Notes: generated by a model not told the origin, from the sequence alone. Positions 22,605 to 34,701 are shown, counted from the first letter of the stretch. The stretch is DNA of 64,000 bases from Lunularia cruciata (GCA_948567375.1 OX419757.1:47802001-47866000); one strand, 5' to 3'. Made by a program: numbers and translations.

Positions 22605-22659
22605 AAACGAACTTTACTTACCTGATTACCGCAAAAGTGATATTTGTCGGGTTGTCACA
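22605..22659 (+). repeat. Element C 3' LTR, last 55 bp
   Basis: aaacgaactttacttacctg to gggttgtcaca is the invariant end of every family-1 LTR here. It completes the LTR interrupted at 14770. Confidence 0.85.
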
Positions 22660-23097
22660 AAGCTGTGAGGAGTTCCTCAATACAATATTGTGGCCAATTT
22701 GGCATCTACAAGTGATTACATCATATTTAAGCAATTATGGGAGGAGAACAAGCTGTACAAGAATTAGATGAGTTCAACTCTCAAGAAATTAAGTGCAATG
22801 ACCAAGAACAAGTTGCCCGTAATTTATCATATTGAACAAGAAGATTAGGAATCTCTCAAAGTGGATGTGGAGATCGCAAGTTGCATGATCACATCCATAC
22901 CCATTGATTTAGGGTCAGGTGTGAATGTCATGACAAAAGATATTGCACATTGATTGGGGTACATGATGTTTGAACCAACATCTCAAATTCTAAAATTTGC
23001 AAATCAAACTAGGAGACAGCCTTTTGGACATGCTGTCAAATATTATCACAATCATTAGCGGAATGCCCTTCAAGTTAAACTACATTATGTTGCGACC
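22660..23097 (+). pseudogene. Element F late gag and aspartic protease, N-terminal part
   Basis: From about 22910 the plus strand reads the protease core DLGSGVNVMTKDIAH, then ILKFANQTRRQPFGHA. The active-site triad is DLG instead of DSG. Upstream 22660-22900 reads as a weak, stop-containing gag/protease lead-in (for example MTKNKLPVIYHIEQ-like words). The frame is cut at 23097 by element E, and the C-terminal IGRPSLYKAQVIVDW is found at 35425 onward. Confidence 0.75.
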
Positions 23098-23788
23098 TGT
23101 AAGCCAGCCTTTCTTTCACTCAGGATGAGCCTCTGATGGCTATTATGGTAGCACACCATAGACTAAAAGGGCAAAGAACTCCAACTCCATCATACTCCTC
23201 TAAGGCTACCACTCCATGACTCAAGAGATTGCTCACTAGAGAACTCAATGACAAAGAGAGATAATTGCAAATGAAAGGATGATGAGTACTTCCTCACCCC
23301 TTGTTTATATACTTGTGAAATAATTACACACCAAAGTAACTAATTACTAGAGTAACTCAAGTTACTAGGCTAAAAGTCAAGTAAAGTCAAAAACTATAAA
23401 GGAATATCCATCCACATGGGCATATTCCCCTAAGCATATGATCTTATCTTGACTCAACCATTAAGTCAAGGATTCCTTCACATGGGCTATTCTTGGACTA
23501 AAGAAGAATCCAAAACAAAAAGGCTAGCGGGCCCAAGAGTTATCAACTCTTTCCTCAAAGCCAAACACCTAGGAATAATACCAAGTTAACACACTAGAAT
23601 CCAAAATAGTGGTGCTCATCTTTTCCACTTCCTCTAAAGTAAGGTCCTCTCTATCTTAGCTATGACTAACTTTAGATCATGACTTATGTAGAACCATCCT
23701 TTATCTCTATATAAATAATATCTCTCAAGTACTTGTAATACCAAGCTAAATATCACAATATCACACATATGCACAAATGGGTGTTACA
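23098..23788 (-). repeat. Element E 3' LTR (family 2)
   Basis: Plus-strand ends tgtaagccag and gggtgttaca. The flank gacc (23094-23097) corresponds to aacc after the other LTR (35395-35398). Confidence 0.87.
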
Positions 23789-24945
23789 TTTACCTACGGA
23801 CTAGGTTTTCACTTTGTCCTCAAAGTGAAGTCTCTCTACCTTCTATGATACATCTTCAACTTATCATGGTTTATCCTATCAAAGTGCCTTCTCCCCAACT
23901 CCTTGAGATCATAGGTGTAATTGCTCCATACCTTCTCCATTATGAAAGGTCCAAAGTACTTAGGCAAAAACTTCTTTTGCACTCTCTTGAATCAAATGGA
24001 ATCAAACAACATTACCCAATCACCTTCTTTGAAAGGCTTCACCTTCTTCTTGCCTTGCCTCTTTTCATAACTCTCTTTTTGTTTCCTTTGGGCTCGCTCC
24101 ACTTGAACCATAGTAATTGCTCTTGCCTCTTCCAACTCCATGAGTTGTTCCTTCCTTGACTTCTCTGCATCACCTCCTTGTGCTTTCTTCAATCACCTAT
24201 GAATGCTTTGGAAGGTAGGAAGATCAAAGTGAATAGGTAGGGTAGACTCTATAGTATATATAATTAAGATGGAGAATATTTGGTGGAAGTCTTCATGGTT
24301 GTCCTATACTCCTACAAAACTGTATAAATCCTCTTGTCCCAATGATGTTTAACCCCCTCTATTTCTGCATCTTTGGACAACATCATGCACAAGGTCTGAT
24401 TGGTTCTCTCTACCAAGCCATTGGAATTTGGCTTATAGGATGTAATTAATCTATGTGTGATAGAGAAATGTCGTAACATGGCTATAGTGATACTTCATGT
24501 AAACTCTCCTCCTTTATTAGAAACCAACTTCAAAGGGCATCCAAGCCTAGTAATAATGTGTTCAAAAAAATCTACCAACTTCATCTTCATTCTTGTCCCT
24601 CAATGGTCTAGCCTCAACCCACTTGGTAAGGTAATCAGTAACTACCACAATGTACCAATTGTTCCTCACGATTCTATTGAGAGGACTTACAAAATCAATT
24701 TCCCACTTCTCAAAAGGTCCTAGCAATGGAATTGATCTAAGTGGTGGAGTGGATGTAGAATTTCTAGCAAAAGCTTGACAAACATGACAATTTTTGCAAT
24801 AATCAAGATAATCCTTGAAAATCCCTCTCCAATGGTAACCTACATCTAGAATCTTGAAAGCAATCACCTTTTCTACAAAGTGTCCTCCACATACTAAACC
24901 TTCATGAAACTCCCTTATGAGTAGGATGGACTCTTCCTTACCCAC
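23789..24945 (-). pseudogene. pol: Element E integrase (minus strand)
   Basis: The zinc domain is in an open frame from 24945: FHEGLVCGGHFVEKV, VGYHWRGIFKDYLDYC and CHVCQAFARN. The core starts WEIDFVSPLNR and continues to TKWVEARPLRDK. Beyond about 24560 frameshifts and stops scatter the second Asp/Glu region. The last part reads KKAQGGDAEKSRKEQLMELE and EKRQGKKKVKPFKEGDWV (23992-24192). The layout equals that of element D, where the core is better kept. Confidence 0.87.
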
Positions 24946-24951
24946 TGCTCT

Positions 24952-26340
24952 TCAAAGTAGACCATCTGCTCCTTGGTGAAAAAGAGTATCGTCCACCATT
25001 GTGTAAGGTCTAGATCTTGCTGCAAGAGCCTTCCTCTCCTCAGCATCCATCCCTCCTGGATAGTTACCTCTTGTCACAAAATCCACAATCTCCTTGTACT
25101 CCATTGGAACCTCTTGAATGATTGAGATTGTCATGAGCTCCTCATCCAAAAAGAAATTGTCCATTGGTTCATCTCCATCATGATCATAAGCCCTAGATAA
25201 CAAATCTGCATTTGCATGTTTCTTCCCTAGCCTATCCTCAATGGTGTAGTCATACTTAGACAAGAGTATCATCCACCTTGCTAGTCTCCCTTCCACATAA
25301 GGCTTGTTGAAGATGTACTTCAAAGCCTTGTGATTTGTGACAGTGGTGGCTTTCCCTCCAATCAAGTAGTGTTTAAACTTCTTGAGACCAAAGATCATTG
25401 CCAACCCTTCTCTCTCCGTGACAGAATAGTTCTTCTCTGCTGAAACCATCTGCCTACTAGCATAAGCTATTGGATGATCATGCCCATCTTGGTCTAATTG
25501 ACTAAGAGTGCATCCTATAGCTACATTAGAAGCATCAATGTAGAGGATGAAAGGCTTACTCCAATCAGGTTTAGCAAGAATTGGAGTTACAACAAGGGAT
25601 TGCTTGAGCTCCTCAAAAGCTTTGAGAGCCTTCTTGTCTTCTAAAATAACCATATAATCTACACTCTTCTTCATGTAGATGGTCAATTTATAAGCCTTGT
25701 TGGAAAATGAGAAGATGAACCTCCTATAGTACCCAACCATCCCCAAGAATTGGCGTAACTTGGTCAAGCTTGAAGGGAATGGAAGGTCTGAGATTTTCCT
25801 CACCTTCTTAGGATCAATTGTTAGTCCATCCTTGGAGATGATGTGCCCCAAAAATAGACCTTCTTCACATCCAAAAATGCACTTCTCTAGATTGAGTGAT
25901 GCATTTGCCTCATCCAAGCATTGCAAGACCTTGATTAGGTGCTCAAAGTGCTCCTCCTTGCTCCCATAGACACAAAAGTCATCAATGAAGTCTCTCACAA
26001 ATTTCCCAAAGAAAGGTTCAAATACCTTGTTCATGAACCATTGGAATGTAGCTAGAGCATTGCAAAGCCCAAAAGGCATGACCTTGAAAGCATAAGTTCC
26101 CCAAGGTGTGGTGAATGTGGTGAGTTATTGATGCTGTAGTGCAATCTTGATTTGGTTATATCCATTATAACCATCTCCAAAACTATACTTCTCATGACTT
26201 GCAACCTCCCCCAAGATCTCATCAATGAATGGTAATGGGTAGTAGTCCTTCTTGGTAACAACATTGAGCTTCTTCTAGTCCACACATACCCAAAGCTTGC
26301 ATTCTTTTTCTTCACAATCACAATTGGAGCCACCTATTTT
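24952..26340 (-). pseudogene. pol: Element E reverse transcriptase and RNase H (minus strand)
   Basis: The longest single open frame of the retroelement pols in the window, 375 codons (26079 down to 24952). RT: MPFGLCNALATFQWFMN, the catalytic box DFIDDFCVYG, LNLEKCIFG and LGHIISKDGL. Connection: LRQFLGMVGYYRRFIFSFSN. RNase H: FILYIDASNVAIGCTLSQ with the catalytic Asp, then ALKYIFNKPYVEGR and ADLLSRAYDHD. A frameshift at about 26090 separates it from the RT start (VAPIVIVKKKNA, then a disrupted stretch) at 26100-26340. Confidence 0.93.
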
Positions 26341-26588
26341 GAATTCTCCACCTCAAAGATAAATCTAGCCTCCTTGAGCTTATCAATCTCCTCCTTCACA
26401 ACCAAAAATACTGGTGGGCTAATGCAATGTTACTTTGGGCAGATTGGTCTTACATGTGACTCTACCTCTATCTTGTGCTCCTCCAAGATGACTTCCTTCA
26501 AATCCTTTAAACTGAAAGCAAACACATGGATGAACTTGCAAAAAATCTCCTCAAATCCCACTTTCTCCTCCTTGGTAACATTGGGGCC
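26341..26588 (-). pseudogene. pol: Element E pre-RT region (minus strand)
   Basis: The minus strand reads KVGFEEIFCKFIHVFAFS and DLKEVILEEHKIEVESHV, then SPPVFLVVKEEIDKLKEARF. This is the usual lead into RT of Athila-type elements. One stop interrupts it. It is cut at 26588 by the solo LTR. Confidence 0.75.
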
Positions 26589-27280
26589 TGTGAGCCGGCC
26601 TGTCTCTCACTCAGGATGAACCTCTGATGGCTATTATGGTAGCGCACCATGGACTAAGAAGGCAAGGAACCCCAACTCCATCATACTCCTCCAAGGCTAA
26701 CACTCCAAGACTCAAGACATTGCTCACTAGAGAACTCAATGAGAGAGAGATAGTTGCAAATGAAAGGATGATGAGTACCTCCTCACCCCTTGTTTATATA
26801 GTGGTGAAATAGCTACGTACCAAAGTTGCTAATTACCGTAGTAAATCAAGTTACTAGACTAAAAGTCAAGTAAAGTCAAAAAGCAAAAAGGAATATCCAT
26901 TCACATGGGCATATTCCCCTAAGCATGTGATATTATCTTGACCCAACCACTAAGTCAAGGATTCCTTCACATGGGCTATCCTTGGACTAAAGAAGAATCC
27001 AAAACAAAAAGGTTTGCGGGCCCAAGAGTTCTCAACTCTTTCCTCAAAGCCAAACACCTAGGAATAATACCAAGTCAACACACTAAAATCCAAAATAGTG
27101 GTGCTCATCTTTTCTACTTCCTCTAAAGTAAGGTCCCCTCTATCTTAGCTATGACTAACTTTAGTTAATCATGACTAATATAGAACCATCCTTTATCTCT
27201 ATATAAATAATATCTCTTAAGTACTTGTAATACCAAGCTAAATATCACAATACCACACACATGCACAAATGGGTGTTACA
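26589..27280 (-). repeat. Family-2 solo LTR inside element E
   Basis: 692 bp with ends tgtgagccgg and gggtgttaca. It lies between the pre-RT and protease coding parts of E, with no internal sequence of its own. Flanks are ggcc (left) and agcc (right), an imperfect duplication. A related element therefore inserted into E and then recombined to a solo LTR. Confidence 0.85.
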
Positions 27281-27955
27281 AGCCATACTTGAGGGTGTTA
27301 ACCTTCTCTCTACCTCCTCAAGTGTCAATGGTGATTTCTCAGTCCTTCAAAACCTTTGGCCTAGGTGCAAAATCCATAGCACACAAGAGATACACATCTA
27401 AAATTGATGTAGATTCATCCTCTTCTATGGAAGTCTCCTCCTACATGCTTGTGTTCACACCTGAAGCTCCTTCTTCAAAATCTAGTTCCCAATAATCAGA
27501 AGATGATGTATCTGCATGTAAAATATTGGTGGTGTTAGTCATAAGAACTATGACTCTATGGTTTGATGGTCCAATCCTCAAGTACCCTTTGTGCGATTGA
27601 CTAGTTGTGCATGTTGCTCTCAACCATGGCCTCCCAAGAAGTAAGTCATAGCTTGAATCTTTCAAGACTTAGAAAGTCATGAGATTTTGAACTCCCTTAA
27701 TTGAAACTACCACTTTATCCATCACCCCTACTAGTTGAACTTGTTTCTTGTTTGCTATGCTCACCACAAATGTTAAAGATCTTGAGAACATCATACCCAA
27801 CTTCTTCATCAACCTTTCTAACATGGCATTCACTGTTGATCCTCCATCAACCAATGCATCCTTGATGTTGTGACCATTTACTCTCACATCAATCATGGAG
27901 GCATATTCACAAGCCTTCCATGGTGTTGGTTTGGCATCCACCACCCCCATTGATA
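27281..27955 (-). pseudogene. Element E aspartic protease (minus strand)
   Basis: Read from 27950 as MGVVDAKPTPWKACEYASM, then DVRVNGHNIKDALVDGGSTV with the catalytic Asp in a DGG variant of D-S/T-G, then LGMMFSRSLTFVVSIANKK. A stop at about 27667 separates the C-terminal part SSYDLLLGRPWLRATC. After that come acidic residues and the break at 27281. A DGG/DSG active site with LLLGRPWL is typical of Ty3/gypsy proteases. Confidence 0.88.
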
Positions 27956-27999
27956 TTGGAACTTTACCTTCTTCTTCCTCTTGCTCCTTGTAGAACTCA

Positions 28000-28585
28000 A
28001 ACCACCTCTAAACTTTTCTCAAAGTAAGATTCAAAGCAATCAATTGGCCCATTGTTATGTTAACCTTGTGACTACCAACATCCTCCAAGACATTCTAGTT
28101 CCATTGTTGCTTTGAGATCAAGAAGTCCTTTGTCCCCAACTTCTTCCTTGGAGTCTATGTTGTTGATGGTGTTGAAGTGCTTGTATGAGTGCTCCTAGTA
28201 GGCATGGGAGTATCTTGGCTAGGAGTAAATCTTTGAAAAGAGTGCACATCCTATGCAAAACAAGCTCTCTTCTTCTCTTGTGCCAAAAGCTCCAAATTAA
28301 GACTCTTGGAGTTTGAGCACTCTCCCTTCTCATACTTGTTCTCAACCACATTTATAGATATTATCCCCTTACCTTTGTTTGGATTAGGAGCCACTTGGGT
28401 TTCACTATCTCCCTCTTTCCCTCTATTGACTCTCTCATAACTCCTTCCTCCATGGTAAGTGGAATTTGGGTAATTCCTTTGGATATGGCCTCTTCCTCCA
28501 CAACCAAAACAATCTCATGGAAATTGTTGGTTGGTTGGCCTCCTCTATATAGATAACTTCCATAACTCCTAGGTCCTCTCCCCAC
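28000..28585 (-). pseudogene. gag: Element E gag, nucleocapsid part (minus strand)
   Basis: At 28470-28514 the minus strand reads CFGCGGRGHIQRNY. This is a CX2CX4HX4C zinc knuckle whose last Cys is Tyr. Basic and Gly-rich segments flank it (SYGSYLYRGGQPTNNF). Downstream 28000-28350 is a stop-containing linker toward the protease. Several frames must be combined. The rest of gag lies beyond the inserted LTR at 30429. Confidence 0.75.
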
Positions 28586-30423
28586 TATGACAACCTAGAA
28601 AATATCACTTTTTCGGTAATCAAGTAGGTAAAGTTTGTTCCCACATAGATACGATTCAGAATTGGTCAAATACAAAGCAAGTAACAACTTCAATTCTTCT
28701 TGTTTTCTTCTTTAATCTCTTAGGTAGAAACTACACCCAAAAGAGAGTAACAAGCACTGACTTGCAGCCTTGTCACATGTAATCACAACTCTATCAAATC
28801 TTTCCAAACAATCTTGATTGTGATGATTCAGGCTCTCTTGAAAATGGCACTTCACTACAAACTGACTTTGCCTTAGAATTGTGTTCCACCCTCCACTAAA
28901 GGCACAACTTCCTCAATTGAGATTCCTTCACATCAACACTACACTACACTCACAAATGCAAAATACTACCAACACTACAATTCGTCTTAGATTTGTCAAG
29001 GCATTGCTCCAATTGCACTTCACTCAGGATCAAACACATAGAGTAAAGATCAAGGCTGCGGAATCCAACATCCAACAAACACATTGACTTGCACTTTGAA
29101 ATTCTCCACACATTGACAAACACAAACACAAAGTTGATACTCAAAATAAAGTTCAAATGACAAGCACTACTTCACAACACTTTTCTTTATCTATTCTCAT
29201 AAATTATGAGCATTGAACAACACAACACTGCAAATGCCACCTTTAAATAGTGAAACACTCAACAATTACTAACAAAAATACCATTTCTTAACAACTTTTC
29301 CTACCTATAGATCCGAAATGACAATGCATTGTTTCATATCTGTCTCTTCAAATCTCAAAACTGTTACTACTCCAATTCGATGTCTACTTCTTCCTTGGCT
29401 TCCAATCCCAAAGTAACCTCCTATTACTTCTCCTTCTTTGGGTCTATCTTCAACTACTAAATCCTTCACTATTTCTACTACGTCTTTACTATGAATTACA
29501 ATAACACAAGTAGGTAATCTATCTAACTTTTTATCTCTTGACCCACTCTTCTCTAATGCCTTAGATAAGTGATCCAAAGACACCTTCACTCCTACTTCTC
29601 TTACTTTGGATCTAACTACCATCAATTTCTTTGCTAATTCTACTATATCTTCATCAAGAATTGTAATTGAAAGCATGGGTACACTATCTACGCCTTCAAT
29701 TTGTAATCCACTTTCCCCTAATTGCTCATATAACTGACCCAAAGACACTTACAGTCTGATCTTGCACTTTGGGTTCATTCACTACTACTTTTTCTTTTCT
29801 AATTATATCCTATCTTCAACCAGAATTGAAATTGAAGTCATGGGTATCCTAAATATCTTCTTTCTCTACTTTAAGATCCTCTAATCCCTCAGGCAAGACT
29901 TGCAAAATCACCTTCACTGCACTCCAAGGTCCGATTACCTCAGATTCAGTCACCTTTGTCTTGAGGCAAAGAAGCTTTTAACCCAAAGTCGTAGAGACCC
30001 AAAGAACATAGACCCAAAGTACTATGAACTCAAAGACACTCAACTACTTTATACATCTACTCCTAAATTTCCAAATGCTTGTAACTTCTGCTATGGACGT
30101 CCAAACTCAACATTTTTGGTGGTAATAGAAAGCCCTAAACTAGACGCTTCCAACGAGATATAGCACATATGATTTGGACTTTTCATCATTGAGATATGGA
30201 CCACGTAGTAATCCTGACTTGCAACTTCCATTTCTCCTTTGGGTCTACACTCCTTCGGGTCTGATCCAATCCAAGTCCTTCTTCCTCTTATATGAAGTTG
30301 ACTTCCTTGGCTTGATCAAAACATAGGTTTCTACTCATTTCTTCTCCATTTGGTTTCAATTTGGTTTCAGCAAGGCACTTCTTCTCCAAAACTCGTCCAA
30401 AATGAAAAAATATAGGTACCACA
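28586..30423 (-). repeat. Family-1B solo LTR with target duplication CCCAC
   Basis: 1,838 bp, plus-strand ends tatgacaacc and ataggtaccaca (element sense TGTGGTACCT...GGTTGTCATA). CCCAC at 28581-28585 is repeated exactly at 30424-30428, splitting element E gag. Its 3' half matches the family-1 LTR including the C-terminal end of the LTR-encoded frame. Its 5' half (about 29925-30423) is different from family 1 and lacks the frame's start. Confidence 0.9.
29305..29748 (-). pseudogene. C-terminal remnant of the LTR-encoded protein (family-1B)
   Basis: Minus-strand open frame of 147 codons. It contains LSKALEKSGSRDKKLDRLPT and VVEIVKDLVVEDRPKEGEV, the same words as the end of the frames at 9129, 40835 and 51387. 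The N-terminal domain and coiled coil are absent from this LTR type, so no full protein could come from it. Confidence 0.7.
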
Positions 30424-30428
30424 CCCAC

Positions 30429-30698
30429 ATTCTGATCCACCTCTCTTTTCTCCCATAATTGCACCACATTGATCTTGAGATTTGCAAGTTGTTCTGTGAT
30501 GGTTTGAAGTGGATCTTTTGAAGGAGGTGCAAGAACTAGAGCAACTACTACTTGTGGTGCAACCCTTGCCACCAAAGTATCAAAAGTTCCACCATACTTG
30601 TAACCTTGAGGAGGATGCACAACCTCCTTCACCACCAAATCACTCTCATCCCTTTCCAAACTCTCCTCCATACAAATTACAATCTTGATATTGAGCAC
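30429..30698 (-). pseudogene. gag: Element E gag, central part (minus strand)
   Basis: Read from 30698: MEESLERDESDLVVKEVVHP, then APPSKDPLQTITEQLANLKI and QLWEKREVD. The phrase ITEQLANLKINV is a typical gag coiled segment upstream of the nucleocapsid. It is cut at about 30700 by a truncated family-1 LTR and at 30428 by the family-1B LTR. Confidence 0.6.
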
Positions 30699-30699
30699 T

Positions 30700-33600
30700 A
30701 AAATCAGCTCTTTGCTTTATCTATCTTTAGAAATATGAATACTAAACAACATAATATTGCAAATGCCACTCTTAAATAGTAATGCAATTGATAGTTACAA
30801 ACAACTATACCGTTCTACAACAACTTTTCTAACCTGTAGATCCAAAATGACAATGCAATCCTTCATATCTGCCTCTTCAAATCTCAAATCTGTTATTATC
30901 CCGATCCGATGTCTACTTCAACTTTGGCATTCAATCCCGACAATCCCTCTATAATTTTACCATCCTTAGGTCTATCTAATCCTACTCCTAACTCTTCTTT
31001 TTCTATAATTTCTTCACCACAAACTACAACTAAGGTCTCAAGTAACCGTTCCAACTCTTTATCTCCTGACCCACTCTTCTCTAAAGTTTCAGAGAGCAAC
31101 TACAAAGACACTTGTATTCCTACTTCTACAACATTAGGTCTTTGTACTTCTTGTACCTCACTACAAAGTTTAGCTAACTCCATTCTAACAAGATCTAGTC
31201 TGAGATACACATTGTCTCCTACCTCTAACATCTTCCTATCTACACAATCTTGTAGACAAATTAATAGATTATTCAACTCCGTGTCCTTTGCCTTCCTCTT
31301 GTGCATCTCTTGCACTAATGACTTCAACTCATGCAATCTTGCCTCTTTGAGTTTACCTTCAACTTCCGTGCTCAGCATGGCCTTGATTTCATTGACAACT
31401 CCTTCTACCTCATCAACTTCTCCTATGACTATAAGCTTCTCCTTCTTCCTTTCTTCCTCCAATTCATTGCAATACATTTGGAGCTCATCTTCAAATTTGG
31501 CCTTCAATGCCTCCTTCTCCCTTTGATTCATAAAGATTTGCTCCTCTGCCTCTCGCACCACCCGCATAACCGATCTTCTTCTCTACTGTGCTCTGCTAAC
31601 TCTTGTTGCTAGGCTTGATCTTTCTCCAGTGCTTTCTTCTAGAGACTCTCCAACTCTTGCTCCATCATTGTGGTAATTGCTTATGAGTGAATTAACTCTA
31701 CACGCGCATTTGCAATTTCCCCTTTCAACACTACAACCAACACAGTCATCTCCTTTGCCTCCTTGCAACTCTTGACTAACTCCTCCCTTTTCACCTCAAA
31801 GTGCTTACTCCAAATAACCTCCTCAACCCAAAGTTCTTTGACTTCCATCTCCACCCTCTTCTGCTTACTTCACAACAACAAGGTTTCCACACTCTAAGTC
31901 TTCACTACTACCAATTCATCCGGCACCTCAAGATTGGCACTTACCATCTCCATCCTCTTCTATTGTAGCAACATCAACAGCAAACAAACTACTTTAGCCA
32001 AATAGTCCACTCCTTTGCACCTTGTGCCATCAGCTCGGCCTTTGGGTTCCGACCACTCTACTTCTTGCACCTTGCCTCAAAGTTGCAATCTCGTACCTTC
32101 AAAGTTTCTTCCTCTAAACTTTCTCTCCCTTCCAGATGGGCTCCACTTTAGATGCAAGCATATCATTCTTACACTTGGGAGTCCGGGGTTGTGTCACGAC
32201 TTCCTCTCCCTTCTTCCTCTCACTTCCTCATTCAACCATGGAAACTTCGGGACTCAGCTTTCTTGCCTTGATCATCAGCTGTCGTGTTTGTTGAACCTCC
32301 ACTTCATCTTCACTTTCACTGCTTGATTCTTCACTCCATAGCGTGAACTCCTCTTCTTCTCTCGACATTCCTTCCTTTGATCCAGTTTCTCCTTTCGACT
32401 CATCTTTTGCTTCCGGCGTGGCTTCCTTTGTCTTCACTTCCACCGTCGTTGGGTTCAACTTTGGAACTTTCTGGGGCTAGACTATCACAACACGACTCTC
32501 AGGCTTTGCTCTCTTTCTACCCATGGGAAGGTCAATTGCTATGATTTTCTCCTTCCCACTCATCTTGTAGTACTCATCTCCATCTTGCACTCTCTCTATA
32601 TAATATTGTTCATCTACATTTGCCTCCTTTTGCAAATCCGGATGAAAGTGCAAGCACATTTGATTTTGTTCCTCCAAAGTCAGCAAGTTCAACCTAAAAT
32701 AGAAGTGTGCTGCAAAGGGCACAAAATAATGCGGTGGCATATCTATTCTCCATCCCAAAATCATCTACTCCACTCTCTAATCTAGACATTTTGCCCAATC
32801 TACTCCCTCCCCCGCAAACATTTGGTGAAAGAACACCACCTGTTGCATAGTAACATAGGTGATTTGCTCTGGCTTGAACATTTCCATCATTGCACTAATT
32901 ATCCCTCTCTGCTCGGGGTCTCTAAAACTGTCCACCTTATACCCATTCTTAGTGCAAGGTTGATTGAACAAATTCCTCACTTTGGCAGTCTCTTCTAAAG
33001 CATCACACTTCCAGTAGAAGGTGGTACCTCCTACCTCTCTTGCTTCTCTTCCCAAAACTACTCTCCAATCCGCCTCCGTCCATCGAGCAGGATTCCCTCT
33101 CTTCCCCTCGTGCTTTGGTCCATCCTTGCAATTACTTGCTGCAATTTCTACCATGAAAATTGGAAAATTGAAGTTCAACTTCCAGGCCAAGAACGTGATA
33201 CAAAGTCTTGTCAAGACTTTGATCCGTGCTATCACTTCTAATCTACGAATTGCAAGCCTCCTCACCACACTTTGCTTACTCACTTTTGGGGTCATCGTGT
33301 GCTTCCTCACCTTCTTCTTGTGGAAGATCGTTCTCGAGATCCTAACCCACTCCTCTTCCTACGGATTTGCAATGTGCATTACTTCAGGTCAACTCTGAAT
33401 AGGAACCGGGTAGTGACTGGACATTGCTCTACTTACTTGCACAACTTGTAATTTTATAGTCCTTCCGCGATTGGTCATTCTTCAGTTGCTCTTCCTCTCT
33501 AATCTCCAATTTGGTGAAATTGTTTCTTGTCATTATCAAGAAGTTCTTGATCCCGAGGTCATTACTTTCTTCCTGCGTACTTTCTTGATTGGGCCGACTC

Positions 33601-33837
33601 CAAAGAATTTTGTTAAAGGTTCTTTGGATCAGATCACACCGCCCGATACAAAGTCTCTCCTTCTTCTTCTTTGTCTTTGTGTCTCCTTTGATCTTGACCC
33701 AAGGTCGACTTCGGGCTTTACTCCAAACCCTTGCTTTTTCTTATTTCTTCCCGGGTTAGCACTCTTTAGGCTCTATCCACATACTTCTTATTCAAATTTT
33801 CCTAAAACTATCCAAAAAGAAATTTGTGTGTACCACA
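30700..33837 (-). repeat. Family-1 LTR in element E, 3'-truncated (minus strand)
   Basis: In element sense it starts at 33837 with TGTGGTACACACAAATTT and runs through the whole coding part. It stops near 30700, before the conserved gggttgtcaca end, joining gag of E. About 0.7 kb is missing, so no target duplication can be tested. It was inserted in the same orientation as E. Confidence 0.8.
30896..33310 (-). pseudogene. LTR-encoded protein, beta subtype (minus strand)
   Basis: Product unknown. From 33310: MRKHTMTPKVSKQSVVRRLA, RGNPARWTEADWRVVLGREA, KNGYKVDSFRDPEQRGIISA, then stops near 32777. It continues HYFVPFAAHFYFRLNLL and CLHFHPDLQKEAN, and an acidic part EEEEFTLWSEESSSESEDE. The region 31570-32230 is broken by many stops. 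The coiled-coil end is open again from 31567 (ERKKEKLIVIGEVDEVEGV, LHELKSLVQEM) to ETLEKSGSGDKELERL. Order of parts equals the alpha copies. Confidence 0.75.
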
Positions 33838-34701
33838 GTGACCCTCCATGTTCCCAAGATGAATCTAAATACTCAAACATGCTTTTTGTTGCTCTCACAC
33901 TCCTCATGCATGAAATCTAAACTCTGTAAAATTGACCTTTCCTCACAATGTTAGTCAAATCTTGCAACCGGTATGTCATAGTCCTCTGCAATTTTTTACA
34001 CTTAATAAGAACTCTAAGGTCTCCCTCCCTGAAAAATTTCAGATCTTTTCATTTAGCCATTTGGCCTATGCACTTTTCTATTCAACATACATATTTCAGA
34101 ATTGGTCTGAAAACCCACCCCGTCACTTTAAACACTTATAACTCTCTGCTCAAAAATGATCACCGTCTAATTTTTGTATTAAAAGGTAGGATACAATGCA
34201 CTAAATTTTTTTTAAAAGTTTCACCAAAATCCACTAAAAATTCAAGAAATGGCAGACTCTAGACAATTTTCTAGAGAACATGCAGTTGCGGGAGTAGTTT
34301 ACCCTTTCAAAAATTCTAGCCCAATGCGCATAACAGCTCATATAATAATTTCAAGTGTGATAACTAAAGGATAAACCAAGCTATCATGTGTAGGATTTCA
34401 AGTCCAAATCCCAAACTTGAGGTTTTGCCCAAAATCTCCCTAATCCCCAAAATCTGCAATCCACCTCACACAATCTCTCCAAATCCTCTCAAGTGTACAA
34501 GATGTACAAAATCACCTCAAAGACACCATAATGAACTATAGGGTATAAAAATGGGTCCAGATTCTCTAACATAAGTTTGGCATTCTTCCTCCCCTAAATT
34601 TCTCTTTAAGTGAGCTCTCATTGCCTCCTTCTATCTAATATATAATTTTACGTTCAACATTATCTTGCCTTCTAGAGAGGTCCCCACAATGGAACCAAAA
34701 A
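33838..34701 (-). other. Element E leader (5' untranslated region) and primer site
   Basis: About 860 bp of non-coding or degraded early gag between the inserted LTR and the 5' LTR. Immediately inside the LTR, plus-strand gtccccacaatggaacca (34680-34697) resembles a tRNA-Asp 3' end and is 4 nt from the LTR. On the minus strand a short MRAHLKRNLGEEE-like start is shared with element D (MRAHLERTLGEEM), the likely gag N-terminus. Confidence 0.6.

Larger units (their letters stand above)
9918..22659 (+). mobile_element. Element C (family 1): RT-to-LTR part, split by element D
   Basis: Internal region 9918-12015, purine tract, then a 3' LTR at 12027-14770 that resumes at 22605-22659 after element D. 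The LTR ends gttgtcaca at 22659 and abuts late gag/protease of element F, so C most likely sits inside F. The missing 5' half was lost in the deletion that also truncated B. Confidence 0.82.

Noticed and set aside
22660-22700. Primer binding site after the LTR end at 22659.
   Set aside because: The sequence aaagctgtgagg has no TGG start or tRNA complement, and protease follows within 250 bp. It is target DNA in element F, not a leader.
28586-33837. A single 5.2-kb minus-strand family-1 LTR in element E.
   Set aside because: The CCCAC duplication brackets only 28586-30423, and gag of E lies between 30429 and about 30698. There are two separate LTRs.
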